A stretch of 26,181 nucleotides of DNA from UBA877 sp034436335 (GCA_034436335.1 DAOTVO010000041.1:1-26181); one strand, 5' to 3'; counted from the first letter of the stretch, positions 7,511-14,387 are shown. Made by a program: numbers and translations. The notes: generated by a model not told the origin, from the letters alone.

Positions 7511-8932
7511 TCAGGAGGCTCCAAAGAGGGTCTGGAAGAAGCGCAGAGAGACCGCCGGTTCGGGCAGGGCAAAGAACACCCAGGAGAGGGCGACGAAGTG
7601 GAAGGTCAGCAGGGCGCCGCCCACGTTGAGCGTTTTCTGCCAGCGCGGGGAAAGGGCAGCGAAGCGCGCTTTCGTCCACTCCGACCAGCGGTTGTGCAAG
7701 AAGAGACCCAGCCCCTGCCAGAGGCCCCACAGGACGAAGTTCCAGGTTGCGCCGTGCCAGAGGCCAATCAGCACCATCGTCGAGAGTTGGGTGATGAAAA
7801 TGATGAGCGGGATGGAGAGCGGCTTCCTGGCAGAGCGCAGGGCGCGCGTGACGGGGTTGAAGAAGTAGGCGCGGAACCACTGCGTGAGAGTCATGTGCCA
7901 GTTGTTCCAGAATTGGGTCAGGTTGGGCTTGAGGTAGGGGGCGTTGAAGTTTTCGGGCAGTTTGAAGCCCAGCAGGCGGCCGAGGCCAATGGCGATGTCG
8001 GTATAGCCGCTGAAGTCGAGGTAGAGTTGGAAGGAATAAGCGTAGAGAAGCACCCATGCCCAGCCGGTCTCATGGACCTGCAGAGCGTTCGTCCCGTTCA
8101 TGGCAATCAGCGCCAAGGTGTCGGCGAGGGCAAACTTCTTGAAGATGCCCACCAGCAGACGTTTGCCGGCCTCGCCCCAGTCGGCGGCTGTGCGGACAAG
8201 CGGGCGGCGCAGGTCGCCGACGAAACGTTCGAGGCGGTCAATCGGCCCGGCGGCGAGGGTCGGGAAGAAGACGAGGTAGGTCACGTATTCGGCCAGCGAG
8301 ACCGGGGGCAGGCGTCCGCTCTGACGGTCGCGCAGGGTGTGCAGGAGACGGAAGGCAATGTAGGAAAATCCCAGCCAGCGGATGTCGAGGGCCGAGGCGG
8401 TGGTCAGCGATTGACCGTTGAGGCCGCGCAGGAAAAGAGCGGCCTGCATTGAAAGCGCCGGGACTTTGAGAAAGAGGAAGAGCGAGATGATGAAAACAAA
8501 GGCGGCGGTCAGTGCGGCTTTGCCGGGGGCGGTGAAGCGCGCCAGCAAGAAGCCGATCAGCGCCGCGACGGCCAACAGGGCGAGCGCCATCTGAATCTGC
8601 GGCGGACGGGAGGCGGTGAGCGGGAGCGAGAAGCCCAGGGAACGCGTCAGCGCCAAGGCGAGGACGACGCCGCCCAGGATGGCAAAACCCGGCCAGTTGG
8701 CGCGCCAGGAGCGCATTTCGCGGGGGGTGGTGAGAATCCATGCCAGCGCGGCCAGCGCCAGGGTCACGGTAGGCAGGTAAAAGTCGAGGCCGCGCACCGG
8801 CAGGGCCGGCTGGAGCGCGTAGACCGCCAGCGCGCTGACTGCCAGGAGTAGGTTCACGCGCCAGTGGTCATGAGTCACAAAACCGAGCAGCGCCGCGGCG
8901 GCGATGAAAACGAGGATGTAAACCGCCGTCAT
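7511..8932 (-). CDS. MBOAT-family membrane acyltransferase (AlgI/DltB-like)
   Basis: 473 residues with about ten hydrophobic segments. The family core is clear: YSFQLYLDFSGYTDIAIG (299-316), LPENFNAPYL, FWNNWHMTLTQWFR (341-354, H346) and GLWHGATWNF (390-399) with the invariant catalytic histidine H393. MBOAT proteins of this type move an acyl group from a cytoplasmic donor to an extracytoplasmic acceptor such as alginate, peptidoglycan or teichoic acid. ATG at 8932 follows the TAA of the small peptide gene directly, and the stop is next to the SGNH gene, so all are one operon. Confidence 0.93.
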   Translation of the reverse strand: MTAVYILVFIAAAALLGFVTHDHWRVNLLLAVSALAVYALQPALPVRGLDFYLPTVTLALAALAWILTTPREMRSWRANWPGFAILGGVVLALALTRSLGFSLPLTASRPPQIQMALALLAVAALIGFLLARFTAPGKAALTAAFVFIISLFLFLKVPALSMQAALFLRGLNGQSLTTASALDIRWLGFSYIAFRLLHTLRDRQSGRLPPVSLAEYVTYLVFFPTLAAGPIDRLERFVGDLRRPLVRTAADWGEAGKRLLVGIFKKFALADTLALIAMNGTNALQVHETGWAWVLLYAYSFQLYLDFSGYTDIAIGLGRLLGFKLPENFNAPYLKPNLTQFWNNWHMTLTQWFRAYFFNPVTRALRSARKPLSIPLIIFITQLSTMVLIGLWHGATWNFVLWGLWQGLGLFLHNRWSEWTKARFAALSPRWQKTLNVGGALLTFHFVALSWVFFALPEPAVSLRFFQTLFGAS

Positions 8933-9049
8933 TTAGAAGCCCTGATAAATCCAAATCGGGGCGCTGGAAGCCGTCAGAATCACGAGCGCGGCCAGCATCA
9001 ACGCCAACGCCAGCGCCCAGACGTTTTCACGCGAGAAGAGTTTTTTCAT
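8933..9049 (-). CDS. 38-residue single-pass membrane peptide in the MBOAT operon
   Basis: A short ORF encodes a 38-residue peptide: a basic start (MKKLFSREN), one hydrophobic segment (about 11-27) and the ending APIWIYQGF. Its ATG (9049-9047) overlaps the TGA of the upstream lipoprotein (ATGA), and its TAA is immediately followed by the MBOAT ATG (no gap), so it fills its interval exactly. This tight packing and translational coupling argue for a real gene. It could be a small subunit or assembly factor of the MBOAT complex, in the way DltX accompanies DltB/DltD. DltX homology is not claimed. Confidence 0.72.
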   Translation of the reverse strand: MKKLFSRENVWALALALMLAALVILTASSAPIWIYQGF

Positions 9050-9435
9050 TTGTAACCGCAGACCAGAAATTCGCCGCCCTGCTCAACGACGTTATAGGTG
9101 CGCACTGAGAGGTCGAGTTCCTGGTCTTCGCCGTTGTAGGTGGCGAGAATCTTGCCTGTGCAATTGACCGAGAACGTGCCGTCCTCTTCGGCAACTGCCG
9201 TACAGGCCAGACCTTCGAGACGGGTCTCGACCGCCTGGAGCGAATCGAGTTCGAGGATGGCAGTCGGTTCCCAATCCGCGCAGGAGAGGGAGGAGAGACG
9301 GTCGGCGTCTTTGGAAACGAGAGCATTGAGGTAATCTTCCACCGCCTGAGCCGGGGCGTCCAGCGACTGAGCGCAGGCCGCCAGCACAAGCGCCAGAATC
9401 AGGCCGGAAAAGATGAGGGGGAGAAATCTACGCAT
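9046..9435 (-). CDS. Small lipoprotein, first gene of the acylation operon
   Basis: 129 residues. The signal peptide MRRFLPLIFSG... ends in a lipobox LAAC, followed by a small domain of about 105 residues that begins with a helix (AVEDYLNALVSKDADRLSSLSC) and continues as beta strands. This resembles the NTF2/DUF4878-like layout of small lipoproteins, though no family can be named. Four Cys lie in the mature domain. The start at 9435 has AAGGAA upstream and a promoter 34-61 bp away. It leads the operon and overlaps the membrane peptide gene by 4 bp. Confidence 0.8.
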   Translation of the reverse strand: MRRFLPLIFSGLILALVLAACAQSLDAPAQAVEDYLNALVSKDADRLSSLSCADWEPTAILELDSLQAVETRLEGLACTAVAEEDGTFSVNCTGKILATYNGEDQELDLSVRTYNVVEQGGEFLVCGYK

Positions 9436-9468
9436 GAGAGAGTTCCTTTCCTGGTTAAGACTTGTCGG

Positions 9469-9496
9469 ATTATACTTCAAACAATCAGGTTGACAA
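9469..9496 (-). promoter_or_regulatory. Promoter of the minus-strand acylation operon
   Basis: Reading the minus strand, TTGTCA (9496-9491) and a perfect TATAAT (9474-9469) are 16 bp apart. Transcription would begin at about 9462, giving a short leader before ATG at 9435. The -35 box overlaps the -35 of the divergent plus-strand promoter. Confidence 0.72.
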
Positions 9497-9518
9497 AAGT
9501 TTTCAATCCTGATAGGAT
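9490..9518 (+). promoter_or_regulatory. Promoter of the IscA/ErpA-like gene
   Basis: A consensus -35 TTGACA (9490-9495), a 17-bp spacer and -10 TAGGAT (9513-9518). The start codon is at 9546 with GAGG five bases before it. Confidence 0.78.
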
Positions 9519-9545
9519 GGGTCAAAATTACATCATGAGGTTTGT

Positions 9546-9899
9546 ATGAGCATCGAAATCAACACGCAGTCTGTTTCGCTCACTCCCGCCGCCGCCGAGG
9601 TGGTGCGCGGTCTGCTGAAAGAGCGCAATTTGGATGAGTCCTATGCACTGCGCATCTACGTGGCCGGGCGCACCTGCTCCGGCTATCAGTACGGCATGGC
9701 ACTGGACAACAACCCGCAGGAAAGCGACTCGGTTTTCGAGAGCGAGGGGTTGCGAATCCTGGTGGACGAGCAATCCATCCTGTACATGGCCGGGGTGCAC
9801 GTGGATTACATTGACGACGAGCGCGGCAAGGGCTTTTTAATAGAGAACCCCAACCAGCCGCCCGACTGTTCGTGTGAGAGCGGCTCCTGCGGTTGTTGA
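9546..9899 (+). CDS. IscA/ErpA/HesB-type iron-sulfur carrier
   Basis: 117 residues of the A-type carrier (Fe-S biosynthesis) fold, including the start LTPAAAEVVRGLL, the first ligand C44 in GRTCSGYQYG, and the VDEQSILYMAGVHVDYID block. The usual C-terminal CGC ligand pair is replaced by DCSCESGSCGC, giving four cysteines (C108, C110, C115, C117). Such proteins accept or deliver Fe-S clusters in the cytoplasm. No other isc/suf gene is adjacent. It has its own promoter and ends before a strong hairpin. ErpA versus IscA cannot be told apart here. Confidence 0.9.
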   Translation: MSIEINTQSVSLTPAAAEVVRGLLKERNLDESYALRIYVAGRTCSGYQYGMALDNNPQESDSVFESEGLRILVDEQSILYMAGVHVDYIDDERGKGFLIENPNQPPDCSCESGSCGC

Positions 9900-9914
9900 T
9901 TTTTCTCTTTGCAG

Positions 9915-9947
9915 AAAAACGAGGCCGGACGAAAACGTCCGGCCTCG
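9915..9947. terminator. Strong hairpin between convergent genes
   Basis: A perfect 12-bp stem (9920-9931 with 9936-9947) around an AAAA loop. Minus-strand transcripts leave the stem into TTTTTCTGC, a proper T tract, so it mainly terminates the SH3-protein operon. On the plus strand the following sequence is T-poor, so termination of the Fe-S carrier gene is weaker. Confidence 0.85.
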
Positions 9948-9965
9948 CTGCGTTTCGCGGACCTG

Positions 9966-10613
9966 TTACCTGCCGCCGCGGACGAAGGAGATGAGCGCCA
10001 CGAGGACACCTATCAGCGCCAGGAGGAGAATCACCAGCCCAACCGGCAGGCCGGAGCGGTTCGGAGCGGCCGTCTCGAACTCCGGCAATTCCAGCGGAGC
10101 AGGCTGAGTGAAGGTGGGCAGCCGTCCCGGAGTGAGTTGCAGGCCGTAGGCGGCCGCGGCGGTGGGATTGATGGTAGGCGTGACGCGCGGCGTGGCTGTG
10201 GGCGGTGCGGGCAACACCGGCAAGGTCACTCCCGGCTGGAGAGAAAGCGAGACATAGGGGGCGTAAATCCAGCCCACGCCTTCGGGCACGCCGAGGTAAA
10301 CAATCTGAAGCCAGTTTCCGTCCAGCGAATAGCCCAGGGCAGGGGCCGTTTCGCCGGCTATCAAGATGCCAATGGGCGGATAAAGGTAGGAACTCGGCCC
10401 GGCATAGACCTCGATGATGTCACGGTCGGAATACACTTTCACGGTTGCTTTCACGGCCGTGCCGGTCACGGTGGGGATGGAGCCGGTCGGCTGCTGAGCC
10501 AAGGCGGTCAGCGAGCCGGGCGCGGCCAACAGCGCCCACAGAAGCACAAAGGCGGCAACCAAGCAAGGGAAGAGAAATCGCGCCAGGCGGCGCGGCTTGG
10601 AGACGGTTATCAT
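9966..10613 (-). CDS. Secreted SH3-like domain protein with C-terminal membrane anchor (copy 2)
   Basis: 215 residues. A long signal sequence ends with a likely signal-peptidase site ALA|QQ near residue 40. An SH3-type beta-barrel follows (about 52-115: IIEVYAGPSSYLYPPIGIL...GNWLQIVY...GVGWIYAPYVSL), then a Pro/Thr-rich linker and a C-terminal helix GLPVGLVILLLALIGVLVALISF ending in FVRGGR. This predicts a surface domain tethered by its C-terminus. It is a clear tandem duplicate of the upstream gene, whose stop lies 4 bp before this ATG. SH3b domains often bind cell-wall or surface polymers, but the ligand is unknown. Confidence 0.82.
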   Translation of the reverse strand: MITVSKPRRLARFLFPCLVAAFVLLWALLAAPGSLTALAQQPTGSIPTVTGTAVKATVKVYSDRDIIEVYAGPSSYLYPPIGILIAGETAPALGYSLDGNWLQIVYLGVPEGVGWIYAPYVSLSLQPGVTLPVLPAPPTATPRVTPTINPTAAAAYGLQLTPGRLPTFTQPAPLELPEFETAAPNRSGLPVGLVILLLALIGVLVALISFVRGGR

Positions 10614-10617
10614 CCTG

Positions 10618-11223
10618 CTACCTACGCCTGCGCGGCGAAGTGAACAGCAACCCGACAAAACCGAGGGCGGCAAAAATGACCACCAAAATTCCACTCGAAA
10701 AGCCCCGGCCGTCCACCGAATTCTGGTACTTCGGCACGACCAGCGGCGGAGGAGCGGTGAACGTCGGCAGGCGGGTGCTGGTCGGCGCCGGCTGAAGGGA
10801 GGCCACAAAGTCCGGGTCGAGGGTCGGCTTGCCGTAGGGAACGGCCGTCGGCGGCGGTTCGACAATCGGCAGGAAGCCGGGGGAAAGCGTCACCAGCGGG
10901 GCATAGACCCAGCCCACGCCGCTGCCGTCGAGAGCGTTGGGGTAGGCAATCTTAATCCATTCGCCGGCGGGAGAACGTCCCAGCGCCTCGGCCACCGCGC
11001 CGACAGGCAGCGAGCCAACAACCGGGTAATAGACGGAGTTGGGGCCGCCGCGCACGTTGATGGGTTCCTCGTAGGTAACGGTGATGAAAGGGCGCCCTCC
11101 GCCTGTTGGGGTGGCGGTAGCCTCAGTCCCCTGAACGGCAAAGACCGAGGTCGAGGAGATTCCCATAGCCATCAGGAAAAGCACAAGAACGAAGAACGAA
11201 GAGAAAATCTTCCGCAATGACAT
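10618..11223 (-). CDS. Secreted SH3-like domain protein with C-terminal membrane anchor (copy 1)
   Basis: 201 residues. The signal peptide ends near SVFA|VQG (about residue 29). An SH3-type domain covers about 48-115 (INVRGGPNSVYYPVVGSLPVG...GEWIKIAYP...GVGWVYAPLVTLSPG), then a Pro-rich linker and a C-terminal helix GILVVIFAALGFVGLLF with the basic stop SPRRRR. The RGGPNSVYYPVVG core is typical of bacterial SH3 (SH3_3) domains. ATG at 11223 has AAAGG upstream. It forms a two-gene operon with the following paralog and lies divergent to the zinc-ribbon gene. Confidence 0.83.
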   Translation of the reverse strand: MSLRKIFSSFFVLVLFLMAMGISSTSVFAVQGTEATATPTGGGRPFITVTYEEPINVRGGPNSVYYPVVGSLPVGAVAEALGRSPAGEWIKIAYPNALDGSGVGWVYAPLVTLSPGFLPIVEPPPTAVPYGKPTLDPDFVASLQPAPTSTRLPTFTAPPPLVVPKYQNSVDGRGFSSGILVVIFAALGFVGLLFTSPRRRR

Positions 11224-11270
11224 GAACCAGAAACCTTTGAAGAGAATTTATCGTAGATGCATGTGGAGGC

Positions 11271-11298
11271 TTGCCCGAAGTGGCAAAGGGATTATAAT
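11271..11298 (+). promoter_or_regulatory. Promoter giving a probably leaderless mRNA
   Basis: TTGCCC (11271-11276), a 16-bp spacer and TATAAT (11293-11298). The ATG at 11309 is only 10 bp beyond the -10 box and has no Shine-Dalgarno sequence, so transcription should start at or within a few bases of the start codon. Confidence 0.65.
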
Positions 11299-11308
11299 CC
11301 ATCCCCGT

Positions 11309-11896
11309 ATGGAACAGCGAATCTACCACGGCGATATCACCCCTTCGGAAGTTGCCCACGCGCTGGTTGCAGAATTCAATCGCGGCAATCTGCGCGCCCA
11401 GTTGTTCGGCAAAAGCGAGGCGCTGGTGGTGCAGGTTGCCACAGCACAATTTGCCCAATCGGGCGGCAAGACGGCCCTGACCGTCCATTTGCAGCAGCAC
11501 GAGGACGGCGTTCTGGTGCAGGTAGGCGAGCAAGAATGGCTGGGCGTAGCCGCCAGCCTGGGGCAGACGGCCCTGGCCGCCCTGCTCAATCCGCTCAACC
11601 TTTTGGGGCGTCTGGATGACCTGGCGCAGGATGTGACCAACCTGCAACTGACCGAGCGGGTTTGGTCAACAGTCGAGCGGATGGTGAAAGCCAAAGGAGC
11701 CAGCAAAACCATCTCGGAGCGTCTTTCGCGTCTGACGTGCGAGTACTGCGGCGTAGCCAACCCGGTCGGTGAAGCAACCTGTTTGGCCTGCGGCGCGCCG
11801 CTGGGCAAGGCGCAGCCCAGGGCCTGTAAGACCTGCGGATTTGTGTTGAAAGGGGACGAGAAATTCTGCCCCAATTGCGGCAGTCCGGCTGCGTGA
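11309..11896 (+). CDS. Double zinc-ribbon protein of unknown function
   Basis: 195 residues. The first about 130 form an unrecognised alpha/beta domain (MEQRIYHGDITPSEVAHALVAEF...QVATAQFAQSGGKTALTVHLQQHEDGVLVQVG). The C-terminus carries two zinc-ribbon-like knuckle pairs: CEYCGVANPVGEATCLACG and CKTCGFVLKGDEKFCPNCG. Similar modules serve protein or nucleic-acid contacts. A longer reading from 11222 is rejected because the promoter -10 box lies inside it. The mRNA is probably leaderless. Cytoplasmic; partner unknown. Confidence 0.82.
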   Translation: MEQRIYHGDITPSEVAHALVAEFNRGNLRAQLFGKSEALVVQVATAQFAQSGGKTALTVHLQQHEDGVLVQVGEQEWLGVAASLGQTALAALLNPLNLLGRLDDLAQDVTNLQLTERVWSTVERMVKAKGASKTISERLSRLTCEYCGVANPVGEATCLACGAPLGKAQPRACKTCGFVLKGDEKFCPNCGSPAA

Positions 11897-11940
11897 TTGG
11901 TCAGAAAGCGCAGTAACTGCCTGCCCTGGTCTCGGAAATC

Positions 11941-12023
11941 ATCCGCAGATGTCGCAGAGGACGCAGATGGGGAGAAAATCGGCGACATCGTACTCACAGG
12001 GGAAATCTGCGCAATCTGCGGAT
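11941..12023. repeat. Inverted pair of period-9 short tandem arrays (intergenic)
   Basis: CGCAG recurs every 9 bp at 11944, 11953 and 11962, and TCTGCG recurs at 12006 and 12015. The two arms are inverted copies: 11941-11959 matches the complement of 12005-12023 at 16 of 19 positions. Nothing coding is seen in 11897-12155; apart from this pair and the palindrome at 12119-12140 I see nothing else. Confidence 0.6.
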
Positions 12024-12118
12024 AAAGTTCGCCTCTTTTGCTGCGATTAACGAGTTCGGCCTCATTGGGTGGGCAGTTACAAAGCACATCAAAAAGCAAG
12101 ATAAATTCTATGGCAAAC

Positions 12119-12140
12119 GGGCGGGATTTCAATCCCGCCC
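12119..12140. repeat. Perfect GC-rich palindrome, REP-like or weak terminator
   Basis: GGGCGGGATT (12119-12128) pairs with AATCCCGCCC (12131-12140). No T tract follows on either strand, so this may be a REP-like element or a protein site and not a classic terminator. It lies just upstream of the FHA operon promoter. Confidence 0.5.
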
Positions 12141-12155
12141 TGCCGATTTGCGGGC

Positions 12156-12184
12156 TTGCAAAATCGTTTCCTCGCCTCTATAAT
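12156..12184 (+). promoter_or_regulatory. Promoter of the FHA / mtnP operon
   Basis: TTGCAA (12156-12161), a 17-bp spacer and a perfect TATAAT (12179-12184), followed by GGAG (12193-12196) and ATG at 12204. Confidence 0.78.
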
Positions 12185-12203
12185 AACCACAGCGGAGACA
12201 GTC

Positions 12204-13022
12204 ATGAAAACTCTTGATGAACTCGAGGCCCGTTTACAATCACTGGTAGAAGAGCATCTGGTGAAATATATTCCCGGCTACAAACCGGAAAATCGCATAG
12301 CCCATCTACTGGCAGCGGCGCTTTACAACGGCCTGATCAAACGCGGCAGTCTAATCAAGGCTCCCAACGTCTTCAGCATCACCGCACATCCTAACACAAT
12401 CGCAGAATGGAATCGAGAACCGCTTCTGCTGGAAGAACTCGCCAACGCTCTGCACGAGACCGGCACAGAAGCGGGATTTCGTTTCACAAATAGAATCAAG
12501 GTTTTTACGTTCGCCGACTCCAACCTTTCCCCCGGCGAAATTCGCATCACCGCATCCATCAAAACAGAGCCGCTGACCGAGACGCGCGGCATTCCGGCGG
12601 CCGAAAGGACGCCGGAGGGCGAAGGAGAAGAAATTCCGCAGAACGCTTTTCTCATCCTGGGGGGAACAAAAATTATCCCGCTCAACCGCTCGGTGATTAA
12701 TATCGGTCGGCGCCTGGATAACCACATCATCCTCGATGACCCGCGCGTTTCTCGCGCGCACGCCCAATTGCGCGTCGTAAAAGGACGATTCGTCATCTTC
12801 GATCTGGAGTCCACCGGCGGAACTTTCGTCAACGGCAAACGCGTCAGTCAAACAGTGCTTTATCCCGGCGATGTCATCTCTCTGGCCGGCGTCACGCTCA
12901 TCTTTGGGCAAGACTTGCCTTCGGGGCGCATCCTGGAAGAATTAACTGCCCCGCAATCCCCCGTCTCCGCCGAGCGGCCGACCGCCCATCTGAATCCCGA
13001 AGACGAAACTGAGACAGAATGA
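12204..13022 (+). CDS. FhaA-like protein: DUF3662 domain plus FHA domain
   Basis: 272 residues. The N-terminal about 110 residues (ELEARLQSLVEEHLVKYIPG...YNGLIKRGSLI...PNVFSITAHPNTIAEW) match the DUF3662 domain of FhaA. After a linker, an FHA domain (about 160-235) shows the phosphothreonine-binding residues in INIGRRLDNHIILDDPRVSRAHAQL and STGGTFVNGKRV. FHA domains read Ser/Thr-kinase phosphorylation. In Actinobacteria FhaA is linked to PknB and cell-wall synthesis, but no kinase is in this window. A start at 12156 would lie on the -35 box, so ATG 12204 with GGAG is chosen. It overlaps the next gene by ATGA. Confidence 0.88.
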   Translation: MKTLDELEARLQSLVEEHLVKYIPGYKPENRIAHLLAAALYNGLIKRGSLIKAPNVFSITAHPNTIAEWNREPLLLEELANALHETGTEAGFRFTNRIKVFTFADSNLSPGEIRITASIKTEPLTETRGIPAAERTPEGEGEEIPQNAFLILGGTKIIPLNRSVINIGRRLDNHIILDDPRVSRAHAQLRVVKGRFVIFDLESTGGTFVNGKRVSQTVLYPGDVISLAGVTLIFGQDLPSGRILEELTAPQSPVSAERPTAHLNPEDETETE

Positions 13023-13489
13023 GCGGGCCGGTCATCCTTGCACTACGGGCATTGCTGGCGGCAGGGCTGTATGCTTTCCTGGCATGGGGGCTTACCCTGC
13101 TCTGGCGCGAAGTGAGACAGCAGGCCGTCCTCCTGGCCATGCGAAGAATTCCGGCCATTTCCCTTTCCGTCACCGGCAAGGACGAAACCACTCACGTGCA
13201 GCATTTTAAATCTGCCGAGGTAACCATTGGCCGGCATCCGGCCTGTGAATGCCGCCTGAGCGATGATTCGGCCTCGGCGTACCACGCCCGGCTGAGTTTC
13301 CATCACGGGCAATGGTGGCTGGAAGATTTGAAATCCACCAACGGGACGACCCTGAACGGGGAAACTGTGCTGATCCCCACCGTTGTCGTCTCTGGAGACG
13401 AAATTCGCTGTGGAAAAACCCGTCTGGTGGTTACACTGGGCGGTGATACTCTTCTCTCCCCAACCGACAAGAGCGATTCCTATGAATGA
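13019..13489 (+). CDS. FhaB-like membrane-anchored FHA protein
   Basis: 156 residues. One N-terminal membrane helix (about 5-27) is followed by a cytoplasmic FHA domain (about 50-140) with VTIGRHPACECRLSDDSASAYHARL and LKSTNGTTLNGETV. The GR, S..H and NG positions needed for phosphothreonine binding are present. Its order after the DUF3662-FHA gene matches the fhaA-fhaB pair of Actinobacteria and Chloroflexota. Translation is coupled to both neighbours (ATGA upstream, 8-bp overlap with mtnP). Confidence 0.88.
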   Translation: MSGPVILALRALLAAGLYAFLAWGLTLLWREVRQQAVLLAMRRIPAISLSVTGKDETTHVQHFKSAEVTIGRHPACECRLSDDSASAYHARLSFHHGQWWLEDLKSTNGTTLNGETVLIPTVVVSGDEIRCGKTRLVVTLGGDTLLSPTDKSDSYE

Positions 13490-14357
13490 AAAAATCTCCC
13501 TGGCGATTATCGGCGGTTCCGGTCTCTACAACATGGCCGGACTCACTGACACAGTCGAATACCTGCCCGACACCCCCTTTGGCAAGCCATCGGCTCCAAT
13601 TGTCACAGGATGGCTGGAAGGGCGCCGCGTGGCCTTTTTGGCGCGGCATGGCATTGGTCATCACATCACGCCGAGCGAGGTCAATTACCGCGCCAATATC
13701 TACGCCCTCAAATTGCTTGGCGTCGAGCGCGTCGTCGGCGTCAATGCCTGCGGCTCCCTGCGCGAAGACTACGCGCCCGGTCACATCGTCGTGCCGGACC
13801 AAATTTTCGATTTCACCCGCGGCCGTGCCCGCTCCTTCTTTGGAGAGGGGCTGGTTGCCCACATCGGCTCCGCCGACCCCTTCTGCCCCGACCTGTCTGA
13901 ACGGGTGGAGCAAGCCCTGCACGCGGCCGGCGCGGTTGTCCATCGCGGCGGGACTTTCATCACCATCGAGGGGCCGCGCTTTTCGACCAAAGCCGAATCC
14001 CATACATTCCGCAGTTGGGGGATGTCCATCGTCGGCATGACTTGCGCCCCGGAGGCCTTTCTGGCGCGCGAAGCCGAGATGTGTTACGCTGTCATGGCAC
14101 ACGTCACAGATTACGACGTCTGGCATGTCAGCGAAGCGCCGGTGACGGTTGAGATGGTCATCCAGATTTTGAACAAAAATACCCAGACCGCTCAACAAGC
14201 CATCGCCACTCTGGTCAAAGACCTTCCAGAAGAAAGACCCTGCGCTTGCGGAAGCGCCCTCGCCTCGGCCATCATAACCAACCCATCGGCGATTCCCCCT
14301 GAAACGCGTCAAAAACTAGACCCGCTGGTCGGCAAGTACCTGCCGCCCATTTCCTGA
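13482..14357 (+). CDS. mtnP: S-methyl-5'-thioadenosine phosphorylase
   Basis: 291 residues. Splits methylthioadenosine with phosphate into adenine and 5-methylthioribose-1-phosphate in the methionine salvage route. Family signatures are IIGGSGLY (phosphate loop), RHGIGHHITPSEVNYRANIYALK, GVNACGSLREDYAPGHIVVPDQ, TIEGPRFSTKAES, and GMTCAPEAFLAREAEMCYA around the base-binding pocket. The C-terminus has a CACGSAL segment. The start at 13482 (MNEKISLAIIGG) overlaps fhaB by 8 bp, so it shares the operon for no obvious functional reason. It converges with the histidine kinase, with 30 bp between stops. Purine specificity (MTA versus MTI) is not decided. Confidence 0.92.
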   Translation: MNEKISLAIIGGSGLYNMAGLTDTVEYLPDTPFGKPSAPIVTGWLEGRRVAFLARHGIGHHITPSEVNYRANIYALKLLGVERVVGVNACGSLREDYAPGHIVVPDQIFDFTRGRARSFFGEGLVAHIGSADPFCPDLSERVEQALHAAGAVVHRGGTFITIEGPRFSTKAESHTFRSWGMSIVGMTCAPEAFLAREAEMCYAVMAHVTDYDVWHVSEAPVTVEMVIQILNKNTQTAQQAIATLVKDLPEERPCACGSALASAIITNPSAIPPETRQKLDPLVGKYLPPIS

Positions 14358-14387
14358 CCCCTGCCAAGCAAAAAAACTCGTCTGTAT

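Noticed and set aside
7418..8452. Plus-strand ORF of 344 codons
   Set aside because: Antisense to the MBOAT gene; no domain seen and rich in Glu/Gln/Gly as expected for a shadow.
12119..12140. Strong terminator for the zinc-ribbon gene
   Set aside because: The palindrome is perfect but has no T tract on either strand and lies more than 200 bp after the stop, so it is listed as a repeat.
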